NCBI RefSeq assembly: GCF_015687175.1 | Contig: NZ_JADPQG010000004.1 | Location: 186,001 to 250,000, forward strand | DNA length: 64,000 bases | From: Reinekea sp. G2M2-21 | Lineage (GTDB): Bacteria; Pseudomonadota; Gammaproteobacteria; Pseudomonadales; Natronospirillaceae | Direction: 5' to 3' | Part shown: in pieces, positions 28,310 through 37,468 of the stretch | Layout: each line of letters starts with the position of its first letter | How positions within the stretch are numbered: position 1 is the first letter of the stretch | Program-made: the position numbers and the translations under genes | Notes under the pieces: model-generated | Told to the model about the DNA's origin: nothing | The model's input: the letters and a program-made list of their open reading frames with translations, nothing else | The model's database searches: none

Positions 28310-29239
28310 TTACCGGTCTTTAGGGTCTAGCGCGTCGCGCAAACCATCACCAATGAAAAACATGCTGAACAGCGTAATGGTGAAGAAGAATAGCGGGAAG
28401 CCGATCTGCCATAACGTGCCGTATTGCATGGTCCTAGCGCCTTCACTGATCAGAGCACCCCAGGACGTATTCGGTTCCTGAACGCCCAGACCCAAGAACG
28501 AAATAAAGGATTCGGCCAGAATGAAACCCGGAACCAGCAGCGAGGCATAGACAATCACAATACCAACGAGGTTGGGCACAATGTGGCGCATGATAATCGT
28601 AAAGTTGGAGACACCAGCGGCGACTGCAGCTTCGATGAATTCCTTGTTCTTAATACTCAGTGTTTGACCACGCACAATCCGTGACATATCAAACCAGGAG
28701 ATCAAACCGATACCGATGAACAGCATGTTCAGCGATCGACCAAAGATAACCAAGAGTAAGATCAGTACGAACATGTACGGAATCGACATAAAAATGTCGA
28801 CCAATCGCATCATGAAGTTATCGACCCGACCCCCTACATAGCCCGCAATCGCACCATAGAGAGTGCCGACCACAACGGCAACAAATGAACCAATGACACC
28901 AACCATCAATGAGATGCTGGTGCCCTGGATAACTCGCGAATACAGGTCGCGGCCCAGTTCATCGGTGCCAAAGTAGTGTCCAGATTCAATCGATGGCGCA
29001 CCCATGGTTTTCACCTGGCCCAATACGGCCCAGTCAATTTCTTCATTGCTCCACTGAGCAAATGATGGGCCGATCAAGGTGAACAGAACCACCAAAGTCA
29101 GCGTAACGAGCCCGCCAATAGCGGCCTTGTTGTGTGAAAAACGCCGAGCTGCGTCTGCCCAAAGAGATCTACCCTGTACTTCCTCCGCTGCCATCAGGTT
29201 ATCAGCGAGGTTTTCCATTTTTTTCTGATCAACAATCAT
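28310..29239 (-). CDS. oppC: Oligopeptide ABC transporter permease OppC
   Basis: Inner-membrane permease of 309 residues with a cytoplasmic N-terminal extension and six hydrophobic segments. OppC marks: [12 protein letters not shown] before the first helix, [21 protein letters not shown], and the EAA loop ([21 protein letters not shown]) that contacts the ATPases. It forms the channel with OppB. It lies 20 bp after oppB. Confidence 0.94.
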   Translation of the reverse strand: MIVDQKKMENLADNLMAAEEVQGRSLWADAARRFSHNKAAIGGLVTLTLVVLFTLIGPSFAQWSNEEIDWAVLGQVKTMGAPSIESGHYFGTDELGRDLYSRVIQGTSISLMVGVIGSFVAVVVGTLYGAIAGYVGGRVDNFMMRLVDIFMSIPYMFVLILLLVIFGRSLNMLFIGIGLISWFDMSRIVRGQTLSIKNKEFIEAAVAAGVSNFTIIMRHIVPNLVGIVIVYASLLVPGFILAESFISFLGLGVQEPNTSWGALISEGARTMQYGTLWQIGFPLFFFTITLFSMFFIGDGLRDALDPKDR

Positions 29240-29259
29240 TTTCTTTTTACCTCACTGTT

Positions 29260-30183
29260 TTAATAACGAATTTTGGGATCGATCCACGCGTAAAGGACGT
29301 CCACAACCAGGTTTAATAAAACAGTCAGTGTGCCGACCAGAATGGTTATGCCCATAATGGTTGAATAGTCACGGTTTAAAGCACCGTTAACAAAGAGAAC
29401 ACCGATACCACCTGTACTGAAGTACATGTCGATAATCACCGAGCCCGTAATCAAGCCCACCATCGCTGGTCCCATGTAAGACAATACCGGTAAGAGCGCG
29501 GGCTTCAGTGCATGCTTAAATACGATGCGCTGATATGGCAAGCCTTTCGCCTTTGCGGTACGGATGAAGTTGGAATTGAGAACTTCCAGCATGGAAGAGC
29601 GGGTAATACGGGCGATTGTCGCCATATAACTGGTGGACAAGGCAATAACCGGCATAATGATGTATTGTGCCTTACCACCTTCCCAGCCGCCTCCCGGCAG
29701 CCAACCCAGTTGCAGGGTAAACAACAGAACCAATAGCGGTGCCATCACGAAGTTCGGCAATACCTGCGCAGTAAAAGTGAATCCGAGCGCAGTATAGTCT
29801 TTCCAGGTGTTGTGGTTAAGCGCGGCTATAACCCCCATGGTCACACCGAAGAGTACGGCGACCAAGGCTGAAATACTGCCGTAGGTCAGCGTTACCGGAA
29901 AACCATCGGAGATCAGATCGTTTACGGAACGGTCTTTGTATCGGAACGATGGGCCGAAATCAAAATGAAGCACAATACTTTTAACGTAGACAAATATTTG
30001 CTCGTGCAAAGGTTTGTCCAGTCCGTATTTGGCATTGATGTTGGCTTCTACCTGAGGCGGCAGTGCACGTTCGGAGGTGAATGGCCCACCCGGTGCGCTG
30101 TGCATCAGAATGAATGACACAATGATGAGAATGAGCAGCGTTGGAATTGCAGTTAACAAACGCTTGAGTATAAAGCTGAACAT
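29260..30183 (-). CDS. oppB: Oligopeptide ABC transporter permease OppB
   Basis: Inner-membrane permease of 307 residues with six hydrophobic segments. The N-terminus MFSFILKRLLTAIPTLLILI and APGGPF are typical of OppB/DppB; the EAA loop is RTAKAKGLPYQRIVFKHALK. It is the first gene after the intercistronic hairpin that separates it from oppA. Confidence 0.94.
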   Translation of the reverse strand: MFSFILKRLLTAIPTLLILIIVSFILMHSAPGGPFTSERALPPQVEANINAKYGLDKPLHEQIFVYVKSIVLHFDFGPSFRYKDRSVNDLISDGFPVTLTYGSISALVAVLFGVTMGVIAALNHNTWKDYTALGFTFTAQVLPNFVMAPLLVLLFTLQLGWLPGGGWEGGKAQYIIMPVIALSTSYMATIARITRSSMLEVLNSNFIRTAKAKGLPYQRIVFKHALKPALLPVLSYMGPAMVGLITGSVIIDMYFSTGGIGVLFVNGALNRDYSTIMGITILVGTLTVLLNLVVDVLYAWIDPKIRY

Positions 30184-30385
30184 GTCGTTGTCCTGTTCTA
30201 CCCGCGAGAAAAGGCGGCGATTTTATCGCGATAAGCATCCATCTGCGACCATTTGGTTGCAATCAGAAACTCATCTAAATCAATAACTTAAGTCACAATG
30301 TAAACAATAGCGTACAAAACAATAGTCGAGGTTATTTTTTTGTTTTCACGACCTCAGTGAGATCTGGGTTTTACGCGCTTAACGG

Positions 30386-30414
30386 AAAACACCGCCAATA
30401 TTGGCGGTGTTTAA
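30386..30414 (-). terminator. Perfect stem-loop between oppA and oppB
   Basis: AACACCGCCAATATTGGCGGTGTT is a perfect 12-bp self-complementary sequence, followed on the minus strand by only four T. It lies 25 bp after the oppA stop. A leaky terminator or 3'-stabilising stem is likely, giving more of the binding protein than of the membrane complex. Confidence 0.65.
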
Positions 30415-30437
30415 GTTTACATCACATTATGGAACGA

Positions 30438-32114
30438 TTATTTCGCTACCTTATACAGGTCGCGAGCGTACCAGTTCTGTTCGATGTTGTTATAAGGCCA
30501 GCCTTTAACGTCATCGTGCAGCATGAAGTTAGTCGTGTAGAAATACACAGGAATAACCGGCATTTCATCAGCAAGGATCTGTTCAATAGCTGTGTACTGA
30601 ACGTTTGGATCTGCACTGGTTTTCGCTTCATCCATCAGACGGTCAACTTCGGTATTTACGTACTTACCATCGTTGTAACCAGACTGTGAACGCAACAGAT
30701 CCAGGAAGGTGGAGGCTTCGTTGTAGTCACCACACCAGGCGCCACGTGCCAACTCAAAGTTCTGCTCGCCACGTTCGGTCAGGAAGGTTTTCCATTCCAT
30801 GTTGTTCAGAGTCGCTTCAACACCCAATGAGGACTTCCACATTTGAGACATGGCCGTTGCGATTTGCTTGTGACCTTCAGATGTGTTGTACAGGATGCTG
30901 AATTTCAGAGGGTTGCCTTCGCCGTAACCTGCTTCAGCCAACAGTTTCTTCGCTTCGGCAACACGTTCTTCTTGCGTCATGTTTGCATAGGCAACGTTTG
31001 GCATGGTGAAGCCAGCTGTTTTGCTTGGAGTGAAAGTGTACGCGTTTTCCTGGCCTGCTTGCAGGATATTTTCAGTGATAACCGAACGGTCCAGAGCGTA
31101 AGACAATGCTTTACGAACTCGCACGTCTTTGAACGCTTCTGGGCCAGAATCACTGACGTTGAATGTGTAGTAGTAGTTACACAGACGCGGTGCAGAAACA
31201 GCTTGTTCGCCGAATTCTTCTTTCAGGGATTTGAACTGACCTGAAGGAACTGGACCACGGTCGAATTCGCCTGCTTTCCAGCGGATCAAACCTTGGTTTT
31301 CGTCTGGTACGACAATGGTGACGATTTTTTCAATGATCGTCGCGTCATTGTTCCAGTATTGGTCGTTACGAACCATTTCAACACGCTCGTTAACAACGTG
31401 CTGAGTCAGCTTGTACGCACCGTTAGATACCATGTTCTCAGGCTTGGTCCATTCTGCGCCGAATTTTTCAACAGTCGCAGGGTGAACTGGGAATACAGTA
31501 GAGTGGTTCACCATCATTGGGAAGTAAGGCAGAGATTCTGTCAGAGTCACTTCCAGCGTGTAATCGTCCACCGCCTTAACGCCCAGAGAATCAACCTCGG
31601 CTTCGCCAGCGATGATTTCCGCACCGTTAACGATGTTCATGATTTCCATGTACCAGGAGTAAGGAGAAGCGGTTTCAGGGTTAACCGCGCGCTTCCAAGC
31701 GTAAACGAAGTCATTGGCGGTTACAGGATCGCCGTTGCTCCACTTTGCGTCTTTACGCAGGTTGAAGGTATATACCGTTTTGTCAGCGTTGGCGGTGAAT
31801 GTCTCAGCGACGCCAGGAACCAGGTTGCCGTCCGCATCCTGGCTTAACAAACCTTCAAACAGCTGGCGAGCGTGGTCTGAGCCAGCAGTGTCTTCCATGA
31901 TTTGAGGGTCAAGTGAGCTGTGTTCGTCCAGTGCCCAATAGGTAAAAGTTTGATCAGCGGCCAGTGTTTCACCAGTAACCGGGTGAGTTGGGCCTGATTT
32001 TGTTTCTGGTGCAGCAGCAGAAGTTGCAGCGGCGTCGTCGTCAGATGAACAGCCCACCATAAAAATGGCAGAACTTACCAACGCAGCAGCTAGCGTTTTT
32101 TGAAATGGTTTCAT
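30438..32114 (-). CDS. oppA: Oligopeptide-binding lipoprotein OppA
   Basis: Periplasmic substrate-binding component of the peptide importer, 558 residues, belonging to solute-binding family 5. The N-terminus MKPFQKTLAAAL then IFMVGC is a lipoprotein signal, so it is anchored by the acylated Cys to the inner membrane, or to the outer membrane if sorted there; the following SSDDDAAA may influence sorting. Family blocks: LDPQIMEDTAGSDHARQLFE, NGDPVTANDFVYAWKRAVNP and VRKALSYALDR. The start 32114 has AGAGGA 6 bases upstream; 17 further codons upstream are open but lack a signal-peptide role. First gene of the opp operon. Confidence 0.94.
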   Translation of the reverse strand: MKPFQKTLAAALVSSAIFMVGCSSDDDAAATSAAAPETKSGPTHPVTGETLAADQTFTYWALDEHSSLDPQIMEDTAGSDHARQLFEGLLSQDADGNLVPGVAETFTANADKTVYTFNLRKDAKWSNGDPVTANDFVYAWKRAVNPETASPYSWYMEIMNIVNGAEIIAGEAEVDSLGVKAVDDYTLEVTLTESLPYFPMMVNHSTVFPVHPATVEKFGAEWTKPENMVSNGAYKLTQHVVNERVEMVRNDQYWNNDATIIEKIVTIVVPDENQGLIRWKAGEFDRGPVPSGQFKSLKEEFGEQAVSAPRLCNYYYTFNVSDSGPEAFKDVRVRKALSYALDRSVITENILQAGQENAYTFTPSKTAGFTMPNVAYANMTQEERVAEAKKLLAEAGYGEGNPLKFSILYNTSEGHKQIATAMSQMWKSSLGVEATLNNMEWKTFLTERGEQNFELARGAWCGDYNEASTFLDLLRSQSGYNDGKYVNTEVDRLMDEAKTSADPNVQYTAIEQILADEMPVIPVYFYTTNFMLHDDVKGWPYNNIEQNWYARDLYKVAK

Positions 32115-32598
32115 GAGTGATCCTCTTATTATCATTGTTGGCCTCTTGTGGAAGCCATCTTGCATTATTATTCGTACCCGAAAGTACGTTTATAAAAGTT
32201 ATTCTGAGCGGGCTGGATTATCATCCCGATTCTCATTCATAGAAAGGTCGCATTCCATAAACAAGAAGCGAGCCAATACTACGAATGGAGACTCAAACTA
32301 ACTAAAAACCTGTCATATTTTTGAGAGTTGTATGTTATTTGATCTAGACCAAATGACTATTTACAGACAGTTGCCCGAAAATGGGCGTCAGGCCAGAAAC
32401 TTGCCACGTCTTGCCATAAACTTCAATGTTGTTTTTCATCTTTTGAAATTTTGTTGATATACGTCTGTGCAATTTCAGGGCATTTGCGGCACGTATTCTG
32501 TACAAGTTTCTTAATCTCGCGCCATAATTGTGCGTGCTGTTGTCAGTAGTGGTGCAAAATGAAGCACTAGTTGTGCTTCATTTTGACTTCGCCGCTGG
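32115..32598. other. 484-bp intergenic region upstream of oppA
   Basis: Holds the oppA promoter region (minus strand). TTGATCTAGACCAA at 32339-32352 is one base off the FNR/Anr consensus but lies 225 bp from the oppA start. The stem-loop at 32556-32584 belongs to the gene on the far side. Otherwise AT-rich with no gene visible. Confidence 0.5.
32556..32584 (-). terminator. Hairpin downstream of the alpha-2-macroglobulin gene
   Basis: AAAATGAAGCAC and GTGCTTCATTTT form a perfect 12-bp stem with a 5-base loop, 15 bp past the stop codon on the minus strand. The T-tract is short (TTTT within the stem end), so it is a probable rather than certain terminator. Confidence 0.6.
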
Positions 32599-35500
32599 TC
32601 AGTCTGCGACGGTAATAGTGACGGTTCCCGGTGAATAGCCTAAAGCGTTGTTTTCAGGTCGATACATATCTTCAATGTAGCTGTTGGGCAGGGCATAGGT
32701 GCCCGGCGTAACAGCTCTGGCCAGATAAAATAGCGTTGTTGCGTTGTAGGGAACCAGGGAAACGGCTGCGATATAGCGGTCATCGCGATATTCTTCATAG
32801 TCAATCCGATACGAACGGAAGAAGTCCCCGACATTCTTGCCATCGACTTCGATAGTATCTAGGTTGACTGATGCATTCAGTAGGTTCTGGTTTTCAAGTT
32901 CAAAACCGGCCGGCAGCAAGTCGACAATCAGCGCTTCTGGGAATCGGTACTCCTGACTTTGCGCATCAATTCGCACGATGATCAAATCGCCTGATCGAAC
33001 AGGCTTCGTGAAGTCGATCCGTCGACCCTGTAAGTCATAGTATTGTCGATTAATGTTCATGCCATTTTGCTCTGCGGCAGGGGCCGTTTTGGGCACACCT
33101 TGCCAACGCAGGCTGGCGTAGAGTCGTCGATCCTGAGCACTGACCTTGTTCAGATCTTGCAGTTGATCCGCATTAATGACGGTATTGAATGGCTTGGATT
33201 GCTGCAGGTTTTGAGTAAAGGACTGGGCAATTAATGTCGCCTGCCATTCATTTCCGTTGGCTAAATAAGCTTTGGCCAGTCTGACCAGGGAGATCCGTTC
33301 CTGTGTACTCATCCAGCGGCGGTTTGCCAAGGAAGACTCCAGATTCATGGCGATATCGCCTTCGTTGAAGCCATGTTCAAGCGCCAGAACGAGCGACAAT
33401 GTTAAGTCTCGGACTGTGGAGCCATAGTCTGCATAGTAGCGATTGGTTTCACGTTTGGTGGCCAATGCTTGTTTGGCGGCTTGCTGTGCCCGATTCATGT
33501 CTCCCTGCAGCTTGAACGCCGCGGCCATGTGCATCCAGGGCAGGCTGGAATGATTGGTTGTGGTCGCTGTCATCTGGTCCAGAAGACGGCGCAAATCGCT
33601 GACGTTCGCGCGACCGGATTTTGCCAGTACGTAGGCGGCATAGGCGCGGTAGCTGGTTTGATAGGCGTTGATGTTATCGGTCCAGATGTCGGCAGCGGAA
33701 TAACCGCGAACCATATTTGCCAGTGCATCCAAAGCTCGGCTCAGCGCCGCGTTATCAACGGAGATGCCCAACTCCCGAGCATCCAGTAATAGTTCGGTGG
33801 CATAGGCGCTGCCCCACATGGACGCGGTTGAGTTGGCATTCCAATAACCGAAAAAGCCGTCGCTGTGTTGTTTTTTCAACAGCAACGCGATGCCGTCTTC
33901 AATTTGCTCGCGGCGCAGGGCGTCGGTGAACGCTTCGTTAATCCGGTAGGCGAATGAATCTTGTAGATTCAGTTCGGTATAGAGGTCCTGATCAACGAGC
34001 ACCCAAGGGTAGGTGGAACTGATGGTTTGCTCAAGGCAGCCATAGGGGTAGCGCAACAGGTAATCTACGTGACTGGAAAAATTGATGGCGGGTTTGTCGG
34101 AAAGGGTCAGCTGTGCTTTCACTGTAGACGCAATAAGGTCGCTCACGGTTGCTTGTGGCTGCCAAGAGGTGTTCGCCTCGATCACTTGTCGCTCGGCGCG
34201 AGTTTGCAATGGAAACGGCGCACGAAGTCCTAAACGCCAACTGCGGATCAGGTTTATGTCCTCGCCATTGCTGACGGTCAATTGAATATCACCGCTCCCT
34301 TGATAATCAGTACCTGCAATGGGGATCACCAAGCTGCGTTTTTGGCGATCGTCCAGTTCAATGGTTTGGCCTTGGTAAGGACTGCTGAGGCTACCGCTTA
34401 TTTGCATTTCTACGGTGAGCTGCTGAGCTTTGTCGGATAAGTTGTGCAGATCCAATGTCAGCTGGCTTTCGTCGCCCATAGCCAGGAAGCGGGGCATGGC
34501 GATTTGTGTGACCAATCGATCAGCGACGGTCATTTCGGCTTCGGCGCTGCCGAAACTATTGGCCGACCAGGTGACCACCATCCATTTCACGCGGCCGTTA
34601 AAGGCAGGCAGTTCAAATTCGACGGTCCCTTTTCCGTTGATCAATTTAATTGGGTCACTGAAGAAGGAGACAATCTGTACTTCGCTTTGCGGTTTATCAC
34701 CGCCGCGTGACAACGCGTCGTCAGAATCTGCAAAGCCGCCCCCAAATCGCTGCTGATAAGTTTTGAAGCCCAGGTTGTTAATGACCTTGCCATACAGATC
34801 GAGGTATTGATTTTCAAAACGACGCGGTGCAAAGAAATATTGTTCCGGTTGCGGTCGCTTGTAGTTGGTGATGTTTAATACCCCCATGTCGACCAGGGCG
34901 ACAGTGGCGTAAACTGGCGCACCCTGAGCGTCTTCAGGGTTATCGATGGTCACGGTAGCGCGCACAGGCTGATTGGGTTCGATTTTCGAAGGTGCGTCGA
35001 TACTGACATTCAACTTGGATGCTTCGCGAAGAATCGGTAAATGCGAAATGCCGAGACTGCGTTTGGGGGCCAGTTCTGTCATTTGGTCTGCGGGGGACAA
35101 TACCATTAACGTCAGATACAGGTCGTGGCGATTCCAGTCCGGATTTATCGACAGGGTTAATTCATTTGCGCCTACATTGGCATTGAAGGTTTCGCTGTAA
35201 AGAACGCCTTCGCTGCTTTCAACCTGCAGCAGACCTGGCCCGGCGTTTGCCGATTGGAAACGGACCAGTGCATCGCTGCCCGGTCGATAGTGGTCCTGAT
35301 CCAACAGGATATCGATGACTTCGGGTTTGAGCGCGTTAGCGTCACCATTGCCCCAATAGTATTGAGTTCTGAACGGATACACAGTTTTACTGCCGCTAGC
35401 CGAGGTGATTTCCAGTTCGTAGTCTCCCCAAGCCAGGGGAATCTCTATTTCGCTGCCGGTTTTTTCGATGGTTAACCGTTTCGCAAACGCCACGTAGGCA

Positions 35501-37458
35501 TCGTTACGCCAGCGCCAGTTCCAGCCATTGTTGTCATCGTAATACCAGTAGTAATCACGTGTGGTTCGAACCAGGCTTACTTCAACGTCATCGCTTAAAG
35601 GTTGCCCGGCCGCATCAACGCTGATCAGGTCGAAAATGACGTTTTGATTGGATTTTGGCCGTTCGCTGAATTGCGGTCGCACGCCCACAAATTGGTTGTT
35701 GCCTGTCGGCAGAGAAATAACGGTTTGACTGCGTGTCACCGGACGGCCGCCGGTTTCATAAACGCTGGCGGTGATGCGCATGGCCAAGGGTGACTTTATT
35801 GATGCCCAATCTCCAGGCATGCGAAAGTTTCCATCACCTTGGTCATCCAAAGTGATGGCATCGAGTTTTTTGGTTTTCTGTACGATGCGCTCTGTTGGGT
35901 TGCCGAATCGGTAGTCGTCCCATTGTTCAAATAAATCAGTCGCGGCGGTTACACTAACCACGGCGTCGGCTTTGTTACCTGCCGCTGGAGCGCCATAGAG
36001 GTATTGGCTGTTAACCGGTACTGTGGCTGTGCGTGATGAAAGATAGCGATATTTTTCAATAACACCATCGTAAAAACTTAAGCTCAGTCGTTCAGGCAAA
36101 AACTCTTCTACTTTAAATCGATACTCGCCGGTAATGCTCTGATTCTGTTGCATCACCAGCTTCCAGTCGCCGGTGGGGGCGTTCGTGTCGAGTGTGAGTT
36201 GATGACGGTAGATGCCGCTGTTTTCATTCCACCAAGTGAAGCGTTCAACGCGAGACCCTCGGGCATCGTATATATCAACATTCACTGGCATGTCGTCTGT
36301 TTCTCGTCCGTCGAAATCCCGGATCAGCATATTGATGTCGACTGTTTCCCCTGGGCGATAAAGATCCCGTGGTCCATAAATGAAGGCTTGGAGTGCCTGA
36401 TGCCGGGTCGGGACATTGGCAAATGCGGAGAGGTCTAACTTGTTTTGATTCGGCTGCAAGAAACTGATTTGGTTACCAAACTCAGCGACGATGAGTGCTG
36501 GCATGTTGGTACTGAGCTTACTGGCTAGGCCCTGGTCATTGGTGGTTTCGGTGCGAGAACGAAGCACCTGGCTGTTGGATTGGTTCCATAAATAGGTGAC
36601 CTCGACGCCAGACATCGGCTTGCCGGTACTGATTGAGTTGACGATGGTCTGGATCTCATTGCCCATGATCCGCGTATGCAAACCGATATCCGACTGCGTG
36701 AAAAAAGTGGTGTCGTAGCGGTATTCGTAGACACCGGGCTTGCGGATAACGGCTACGTAAATGCCGTTGGTGAACTGGCTGGTGGCCGGTGTGATATCCA
36801 GATTCACGGTGTCGCGTTTGTGAGGACGGACATCCAGCTGGTAACGGGCGGTGTGAACCAGATCCGCCCAGGTGCTGAGGCGAGTCAGACGATCGTAGTA
36901 AGGGCGACCGCTGTAAAAAGTCTGATTTAAAAAGGAGGTCACCTGATCGTCTCGTACACGGAAAATATCCAGATCAACCTCTTCAACATTCACAACGGTG
37001 ACGGGCAATGCATTCGCCGCATTGGCGGATAAGTATTGTCCACTTTGCGCAAAACTGACTGACGGAGATAACGGTGCCGTGGTGACTTGCCATTTGTCGG
37101 AATACTGCCGGTTAGAGCTGTTTATTTCCACGACGGCAAATGTTTCATTATTGATTGAGGTGGGCAATCGATTGAAGGTGATGGCATATTTTGTATTGGG
37201 CTCCACGAACGGCAGCGTCCAGCTGTAACCGTTATCCAGGGTTAGCCATTGCGAGCCGTTATCCAACGCGGGAGTTACTGTCACGTAATCCTCCAGCGCG
37301 GTTCCAGGCTTCAAGGCGTCCGTTAGCCGGATAACCAACGCCGGTGAGTTGTCGTAACTGGTTTCACTGACTTTCGAAGCATAAAAGTCAGCCCAAGCTG
37401 CTGTGCAAGCGCACATTGCCGTCAAGCCGAGCAGCAAAAGTTTTTGCCATCGTGTCAT
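32599..37458 (-). CDS. yfhM: Bacterial alpha-2-macroglobulin (YfhM-like)
   Basis: Very large periplasmic protease trap, 1619 residues. The thioester motif GCLEQ is intact (Cys1141, Gln1144), so it can covalently capture attacking proteases. Other domains in order: signal peptide MTRWQKLLLLGLTAM to AWA, MG1-MG2-like beta domains, the YGPRDLYRPGETV block, a bait-like region, the WMVVTWSANSFGSAE block, and the terpenoid-cyclase-like TED domain with repeats LLRYPYGCLE and MWGSAYATELLLDA. E. coli YfhM is a lipoprotein; here no convincing lipobox is seen, so it may be free in the periplasm. The start 37458 has AAGGA 7 bases upstream. It follows pbpC by 10 bp. Confidence 0.93.
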   Translation of the reverse strand: MTRWQKLLLLGLTAMCACTAAWADFYASKVSETSYDNSPALVIRLTDALKPGTALEDYVTVTPALDNGSQWLTLDNGYSWTLPFVEPNTKYAITFNRLPTSINNETFAVVEINSSNRQYSDKWQVTTAPLSPSVSFAQSGQYLSANAANALPVTVVNVEEVDLDIFRVRDDQVTSFLNQTFYSGRPYYDRLTRLSTWADLVHTARYQLDVRPHKRDTVNLDITPATSQFTNGIYVAVIRKPGVYEYRYDTTFFTQSDIGLHTRIMGNEIQTIVNSISTGKPMSGVEVTYLWNQSNSQVLRSRTETTNDQGLASKLSTNMPALIVAEFGNQISFLQPNQNKLDLSAFANVPTRHQALQAFIYGPRDLYRPGETVDINMLIRDFDGRETDDMPVNVDIYDARGSRVERFTWWNENSGIYRHQLTLDTNAPTGDWKLVMQQNQSITGEYRFKVEEFLPERLSLSFYDGVIEKYRYLSSRTATVPVNSQYLYGAPAAGNKADAVVSVTAATDLFEQWDDYRFGNPTERIVQKTKKLDAITLDDQGDGNFRMPGDWASIKSPLAMRITASVYETGGRPVTRSQTVISLPTGNNQFVGVRPQFSERPKSNQNVIFDLISVDAAGQPLSDDVEVSLVRTTRDYYWYYDDNNGWNWRWRNDAYVAFAKRLTIEKTGSEIEIPLAWGDYELEITSASGSKTVYPFRTQYYWGNGDANALKPEVIDILLDQDHYRPGSDALVRFQSANAGPGLLQVESSEGVLYSETFNANVGANELTLSINPDWNRHDLYLTLMVLSPADQMTELAPKRSLGISHLPILREASKLNVSIDAPSKIEPNQPVRATVTIDNPEDAQGAPVYATVALVDMGVLNITNYKRPQPEQYFFAPRRFENQYLDLYGKVINNLGFKTYQQRFGGGFADSDDALSRGGDKPQSEVQIVSFFSDPIKLINGKGTVEFELPAFNGRVKWMVVTWSANSFGSAEAEMTVADRLVTQIAMPRFLAMGDESQLTLDLHNLSDKAQQLTVEMQISGSLSSPYQGQTIELDDRQKRSLVIPIAGTDYQGSGDIQLTVSNGEDINLIRSWRLGLRAPFPLQTRAERQVIEANTSWQPQATVSDLIASTVKAQLTLSDKPAINFSSHVDYLLRYPYGCLEQTISSTYPWVLVDQDLYTELNLQDSFAYRINEAFTDALRREQIEDGIALLLKKQHSDGFFGYWNANSTASMWGSAYATELLLDARELGISVDNAALSRALDALANMVRGYSAADIWTDNINAYQTSYRAYAAYVLAKSGRANVSDLRRLLDQMTATTTNHSSLPWMHMAAAFKLQGDMNRAQQAAKQALATKRETNRYYADYGSTVRDLTLSLVLALEHGFNEGDIAMNLESSLANRRWMSTQERISLVRLAKAYLANGNEWQATLIAQSFTQNLQQSKPFNTVINADQLQDLNKVSAQDRRLYASLRWQGVPKTAPAAEQNGMNINRQYYDLQGRRIDFTKPVRSGDLIIVRIDAQSQEYRFPEALIVDLLPAGFELENQNLLNASVNLDTIEVDGKNVGDFFRSYRIDYEEYRDDRYIAAVSLVPYNATTLFYLARAVTPGTYALPNSYIEDMYRPENNALGYSPGTVTITVAD

Positions 37459-37468
37459 TGTCGATTCC

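Noticed and set aside
32339-32352. FNR control of oppA through TTGATCTAGACCAA
   Set aside because: One mismatch and 225 bp from the start codon; too far to call without a mapped transcript start.
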